A stretch of DNA of 54,384 nt from Candidatus Woesearchaeota archaeon (GTDB lineage Archaea > Nanobdellota > Nanobdellia > Woesearchaeales > GW2011-AR15), in assembly GCA_016935095.1 (NCBI GenBank), contig JAFGRO010000035.1, positions 1 through 54,384 of the forward strand, given 5' to 3'. Position 1 is the first letter of the stretch; the number at the start of each line of letters is the position of its first letter. The notes under the pieces are model-generated. The model made no database searches. It was not told the origin of the DNA and saw only the letters and a program-made list of their open reading frames with translations. Shown here piece by piece: positions 50,651-54,384 of the stretch. Made by a program: the position numbers and the translations under genes.

Positions 50651-50922
50651 ATCAGGCCAACAATATAAAGATATTCTGTAACAAAATTAGATTCATTCTT
50701 TACTTTGTGTTTTATGTCTTTTTTAATATAATAAAATTCTTTTTCGTTTAAACAAATTTTTTCTCCTTCAACAAACAATGTCGCTCTTCCTTTTAATATG
50801 TAAATTAATTCCTCGCGGTTTAAAGTAATATGCTCATCGATTTCCTCATCAGGTGAAAGTGATACTTTGCCGGCTTTTAAGACCCGGCTTTTAGGAGGTT
50901 TAATCAAAGAAACAGAATTCAT
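50647..50922 (-). CDS. small single-domain cupin protein
   Basis: A 91-residue beta-barrel protein. The cupin motif is seen as LSPDEEIDEHITLNREELIY with a later GEKICLNEKEFYYIKKDIKH, similar to G(X)5HXH(X)4E but with only one His in the first motif, so metal binding is uncertain. It is last of a leftward acs-transporter-cupin operon, 20 bases after the transporter stop, and may be a sensor or regulator of it. Confidence 0.8.
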   Translation of the reverse strand: MNSVSLIKPPKSRVLKAGKVSLSPDEEIDEHITLNREELIYILKGRATLFVEGEKICLNEKEFYYIKKDIKHKVKNESNFVTEYLYIVGLI

Positions 50923-50942
50923 ATAAAATCAAACCTCATTTA

Positions 50943-52172
50943 TTATTTATGGAAGGGATGCTTTGTAATCAGAGAAAGCCCTGCTGCAATTAGACACACA
51001 ATACCTGCCGGAATAAATGCATAGAGATAACTCCCAGTTAAATCAAAAACACTTCCTCCCAGAATTGGTCCTACAATACCGGCAACACCATATGAAGTGA
51101 AAACAAAGCCATAGTTCACCCCCAGGTTTTGTGTTCCGAAAAAGTCTACAGTCGCAGAGGGGAATAATGCGAAATTTCCCCCAAAATTAAAGCCAACCCA
51201 GGCAGCAGCAATGCCTAACAATAACGGAGAAGCGCCCATCTTCATCAGAGATAGCATCATTCCTCCCTGTAGAAGGAACATGATGAGCATTGATTTAGTC
51301 CTTCCTATCCTGTCTGAAATCATCCCCCACATAATTCTTCCTGCAGCATTAAATAAAGCCAGAATTCCTACAGCACTTCCTGCTACTTCAGCACTCATTC
51401 CTGAAAATACCCCAAAAGGTTTAAGGTTGCCGATTACAAGTAATCCGGCAGCAGCTCCGAACATATACATTGACCATAAAGACCAGAACTGAGATGTTTT
51501 AACCATTTCCTGCCATGTAAAGTTCTCTTTAGATGCTTTTTTATTTGTCTTTTTTTTGGCTGCTTTCCATCTTTTAGGTTTCCAATTTTTAGGAGGATTT
51601 GATAATGTCAATGAACCGGCACTTACAGCAATCAGAAAAATTAGCCCAAGATAAAGGAAAGTCTGGATTACTCCGTAAGAACCAATTAATGAAGTAGCTA
51701 ATTTTGCAAAAATCCATGCTCCCCCCCCGAAACCGGCTACTGCCAATCCTGTTATTAAACCGCGTTTATCAGGAAACCATTTGACACATGCTGCTATTGG
51801 GCACACATAAGCAAAACCAATTCCTGCTCCGCCTATTAGCCCGACTGTTCCGGTAATAAAATAGAATATTAAACTGGGTGGTACATATACAGCAAGTGAC
51901 CCCGCAAGGATATAGCCTAAACCAAGCACAATTCCCCCTGTAATTGCAACTTTTTTCGGGCCAGCTCTGTCCTGCCATTTACCTGCAAAAATCATTACTA
52001 ATGCAAAAGTAGCCAGTGCAACTGAAAAAATAATCTGGGTTTGAGTTCTTGTGAAATGAAAAGTATCTTCAAGAGGTTTTACAAACACACTCCAGGAGTA
52101 AATTGCTCCAAGGCAAATCTGGACAAGCAGCGCTCCTGCAACAACCAGCCATCTTTTAGTTTCTTTTTTCAT
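50943..52172 (-). CDS. OFA-family major facilitator transporter (oxalate/formate antiporter-like)
   Basis: A 409-residue protein with 12 hydrophobic segments. The N-terminal GALLVQICLGAIYSWSVFVK and the loop WQDRAGPKKVAI match the OFA subfamily. A cytoplasmic basic loop (KRWKAAKKKTNKKASKE, about 200-215) separates the two halves. It probably exchanges small organic anions. The gene starts two bases after the acs stop, so acetate or a related acid is a likely substrate; the subfamily name does not establish oxalate or formate here. Confidence 0.9.
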   Translation of the reverse strand: MKKETKRWLVVAGALLVQICLGAIYSWSVFVKPLEDTFHFTRTQTQIIFSVALATFALVMIFAGKWQDRAGPKKVAITGGIVLGLGYILAGSLAVYVPPSLIFYFITGTVGLIGGAGIGFAYVCPIAACVKWFPDKRGLITGLAVAGFGGGAWIFAKLATSLIGSYGVIQTFLYLGLIFLIAVSAGSLTLSNPPKNWKPKRWKAAKKKTNKKASKENFTWQEMVKTSQFWSLWSMYMFGAAAGLLVIGNLKPFGVFSGMSAEVAGSAVGILALFNAAGRIMWGMISDRIGRTKSMLIMFLLQGGMMLSLMKMGASPLLLGIAAAWVGFNFGGNFALFPSATVDFFGTQNLGVNYGFVFTSYGVAGIVGPILGGSVFDLTGSYLYAFIPAGIVCLIAAGLSLITKHPFHK

Positions 52173-52174
52173 TT

Positions 52175-54169
52175 TTATTGTGTGTCTCTTCCTTCAATAA
52201 GTTCGTCGACCACAGATGGATCTGCTAATGTTGTTGTATTGCCTACGCCTTCTTTGTCAGCGCCTTCTGCAATCTTTCTCATGATTCTTCTCATGATTTT
52301 CCCTGAGCGGGTTTTAGGCATACCGTTACAGAACTGTATCCTGTCTGGTTTGGCAATAGGTCCGATTACTTTAGTTACAGTAGCGAGTAATTCTGCCCGT
52401 AACTCTTCTTGAGATTTTTTTGAGTTTGCATTCAAAGTTACAAAAGCATATAATCCCTGCCCCTTGATCTTATGAGGAATTGGGACAATGGCAGCTTCTG
52501 CAACATCAGGATGGCTTACAAGTGCAGATTCAACCTCCGCAGTTCCGATCCTATGCCCTGACACATTTACCACATCATCAATTCTTCCCATTAGCCAGAA
52601 ATCTCCGTCTTTATCTATGCGGGCACCGTCTCCTGTAAAGTACACTCCGGGAAATCTTGTCCAGTAAGTTTCCTTCCATCTCTGATGATCTCCATAAACC
52701 GTTCTCATCATTCCCGGCCAGGGTTTTTTAATGATTAAATATCCGCCTTCATTGGCTTTGGCAGGACTTCCATCTTCTTTAATTACCTTTGGTTCAATTC
52801 CTAAGAAAGGTCTTAATGCAGCCCCTGGTTTAAGTGTCATTGCACCTGGCAGCGGGGTAATTATTACACCCCCTGTTTCAGATTGCCAATAAGTATCTAC
52901 AATAGGACATTTTTCTTTACCGACTGTTTTATGGTACCACATCCATGCTTCTGGGTTAATTGGTTCACCCACACTTCCCAATAATCTTAATGAACTCAAA
53001 TCACGTCTAGTTACCCATTCATCACCCATTGCAGCAATTGCTCTTATTGCAGTTGGAGCAGTGTAGAAAATATTAATACCATATTTTTCAACTACTTCCC
53101 AGAATCTGTCTTTATTTGGATAATTCGGCACGCCTTCAAACATCAATGAAGTTGCGCCATTTGCCAAAGGCCCGTATACAATATAACTATGTCCGGTAAT
53201 CCAGCCAATGTCTGCAGTGCACCAATATACATCATCATCTTTATAGTCAAAAATATATTTGAATGTTGTGGTAACATATAGTAGATAACCTGCTGTTGTA
53301 TGAAGGACTCCTTTTGGTTTTCCTGTAGTTCCGCTTGTATACAAAATAAAGAACGGGTCTTCTGCATCCATAACTTCTGGTTCACAAAAAGCAGTGATAT
53401 CTGGTTCGTCTATTTCCTCATGCCACCAGGTATCTCTACCATCCATCATCTCAATATCATTTTCAGCTCTTTTTACTACAATGGCTGTTTTTACACCAGG
53501 ACAGTCTTTTAATGCTTCATCTACACTTTTCTTTAGATGTACTACTTTTCCTCTTCTTAAAGAGCCATCACTTGTTAATACAACCGACGCATCACAATCA
53601 AGAATCCTGTCTTTTAGCGATTCAGCAGAGAATCCTCCGAATACAACAGAATGAACAGCGCCGATTCTTGCACAGGCAAGGATAGAAATTGCCAGTTCAG
53701 GAATCATTGGAAGGTAAGTTATAACTCTGTCTCCTTTTTTAACTCCTTTTTTTTTTAAAACATTTGCAAACTTACACACAACATAATGAAGCTGCTGGTA
53801 AGTATATGTTTTAACATCTCCCGGTTCACCCTCCCAGATAAGTGCAGCTTTATTTTTTCTCCATGTTTTCAAATGTCTGTCTAAACAATTATAAGTAACA
53901 TTTAATTTTGCACCTTTAAACCAGGTGTGCTTGGCCTCTTCAACATCCCATGTGAATATATTATCGGGATCTGGCTTTTCATACCAGTCAATTAATTTGC
54001 CAGCCATTTTATTCCAGAATTTTGGAGGATTTTCAATTGATTCCTTATACATTTCTTTATATTCTTGCATTGATTTGATATGTGCTTTTTCACTAAATTC
54101 TTTTGATGGTGGAAATCTTCTTTGCTCATCCATTAATGAAGTTATAGAACTTGGTTTTTTTGAATTCAT
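52175..54169 (-). CDS. acs: acetyl-CoA synthetase, AMP-forming
   Basis: A 664-residue enzyme of full length. Motifs are: ILYTSGTTGKPKGVLHTTAG (P-loop-like A3), VDTYWQSETGG (A5), YFTGDGARIDKDGDFWLMGR (A7), DDVVNVSGHRIGTAEVESAL (hinge A8), and PKTRSGKIMRR (A10 Lys, acetylation target). WWHEEID and the Trp in YWQSETGG fit acetate rather than longer acids. It activates acetate at the cost of two phosphates. It heads the leftward operon with the OFA transporter and the cupin. Confidence 0.95.
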   Translation of the reverse strand: MNSKKPSSITSLMDEQRRFPPSKEFSEKAHIKSMQEYKEMYKESIENPPKFWNKMAGKLIDWYEKPDPDNIFTWDVEEAKHTWFKGAKLNVTYNCLDRHLKTWRKNKAALIWEGEPGDVKTYTYQQLHYVVCKFANVLKKKGVKKGDRVITYLPMIPELAISILACARIGAVHSVVFGGFSAESLKDRILDCDASVVLTSDGSLRRGKVVHLKKSVDEALKDCPGVKTAIVVKRAENDIEMMDGRDTWWHEEIDEPDITAFCEPEVMDAEDPFFILYTSGTTGKPKGVLHTTAGYLLYVTTTFKYIFDYKDDDVYWCTADIGWITGHSYIVYGPLANGATSLMFEGVPNYPNKDRFWEVVEKYGINIFYTAPTAIRAIAAMGDEWVTRRDLSSLRLLGSVGEPINPEAWMWYHKTVGKEKCPIVDTYWQSETGGVIITPLPGAMTLKPGAALRPFLGIEPKVIKEDGSPAKANEGGYLIIKKPWPGMMRTVYGDHQRWKETYWTRFPGVYFTGDGARIDKDGDFWLMGRIDDVVNVSGHRIGTAEVESALVSHPDVAEAAIVPIPHKIKGQGLYAFVTLNANSKKSQEELRAELLATVTKVIGPIAKPDRIQFCNGMPKTRSGKIMRRIMRKIAEGADKEGVGNTTTLADPSVVDELIEGRDTQ

Positions 54170-54173
54170 CTTA

Positions 54174-54238
54174 TCCCCCCTAATTAAATACTCATATTAT
54201 ATATTTTGATTTGCAGAATTATAAATTATTATATAAAC
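54174..54238 (-). promoter_or_regulatory. promoter and Shine-Dalgarno site of acs
   Basis: On the minus strand TAGGGGGGAT lies just before the ATG at 54169, a strong ribosome-binding site. A TATA-like GTTTATATA at about 54230-54238 predicts a leader of roughly 35 bases. A closer TATA-like string near 54194-54204 would start transcription within the Shine-Dalgarno site, so the distal one is preferred. Confidence 0.5.
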
Positions 54239-54283
54239 TTTTTTATGATTTTTATTAAATATTAACCTTTTCACTAAATATTA

Positions 54284-54318
54284 CACTTAACGAATTTCAG
54301 GCAAAGTCAAGTTAAGTG
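54284..54318. repeat. 8-bp inverted repeat CACTTAAC/GTTAAGTG
   Basis: Perfect arms (54284-54291 and 54311-54318) with a 19-base spacer, upstream of the acs promoter. A possible operator with half-sites about 2.5 helical turns apart. Confidence 0.35.
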
Positions 54319-54353
54319 AGGAAACACATTAATTCTTAGAATTCTTAATAATT

Positions 54354-54374
54354 ATTGGCAGTTGTACTGCCAAT
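54354..54374. repeat. 9-bp hairpin ATTGGCAGT/ACTGCCAAT
   Basis: Perfect arms with a 3-base TGT loop, at the very end of the window. It could be a terminator or operator of a gene lying to the right. Confidence 0.4.
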
Positions 54375-54384
54375 TTGACAATCA

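Noticed and set aside
1-54384. CRISPR arrays, rRNA, tRNA genes or insertion sequences
   Set aside because: No regularly spaced direct repeats, no tRNA-like TPsiC arms in a plausible context and no transposase-like protein were seen by eye; a covariance search was not possible.

Overview
The window reads as an AT-rich archaeal chromosome segment. It carries the archaeal signature set: Orc1/Cdc6, both subunits of the archaea-specific DNA polymerase D, MCM, an RPA-like single-strand binding protein, TBP, aIF2-beta, RNase P protein Rpp30 and a class III (prepilin-type) signal peptide pilin. Bacterial-looking genes sit among them: RsmI, NrdR, IscS/IscU and a rubrerythrin. Many first-in-operon genes have a TATA box 25-30 bases before the ATG with no Shine-Dalgarno site, suggesting leaderless transcripts. 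Internal or highly expressed genes often have GGTGA/GGAGG-type sites. The mix fits a DPANN-type lineage (Woesearchaeota/Pacearchaeota-like), but this placement is inferred from gene content and not proven. No rRNA, tRNA or CRISPR array was found.

Layout. (1) 1-12.3 kb is a replication and information-processing block. A TrmB-family regulator faces left. A candidate replication origin follows at about 1.13-1.27 kb, with two inverted ORB-like boxes flanking an AT-rich segment. Then come orc1/cdc6, DP1 and DP2 rightward, aIF2-beta, a SpoIIM-like membrane protein, and a leftward tbp-mcm-rpa operon. (2) 12.3-15 kb holds tRNA-sulfur genes (a ThiI-like protein whose PP-loop signature is lost, a ThiS/MoaD-like carrier and an NcsA-type thiolase) plus RNase P Rpp30. 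(3) 15-22.3 kb is a type IV pilus/secretion operon: a winged-helix coiled-coil protein, an ATPase, two membrane platform proteins, a pilin and a secreted, membrane-anchored protein. (4) 22.4-25.7 kb holds a MEMO1 homologue, an AAA-only MCM paralogue, RsmI and a small winged-helix regulator.

(5) 25.8-31.1 kb is an anaerobic ribonucleotide reductase module (nrdR-nrdD-nrdG) with two tandem NrdR-box-like sites in its promoter. NrdD carries a fused glutaredoxin-like domain. A HD-domain nucleotidase and small uncharacterised genes follow. (6) 31.2-35.9 kb is an iron-sulfur module: a Cys-rich XRE regulator behind a set of palindromic operators, IscS, IscU and a DUF1858 protein, then a leftward rubrerythrin/E1-like pair. 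IscU is interrupted by a full 378-residue LAGLIDADG intein placed exactly before its first cluster-binding cysteine. This is the most striking feature of the window.

(7) 36-50.7 kb is a self-contained group 3b-type NiFe hydrogenase island: hydBGDA, an orphan second small subunit, hypF, a maturation protease, hypC, hypD, hypE, hypA and hypB. Two large secreted lipoprotein genes are embedded in it, one a probable zinc metallopeptidase. (8) 50.6-54.2 kb is a leftward acs-OFA transporter-cupin operon for acetate activation and organic-anion exchange. Together the genes suggest an anaerobe that uses NADP(H)-linked hydrogen metabolism, O2-sensitive dNTP synthesis and ISC-type iron-sulfur assembly.
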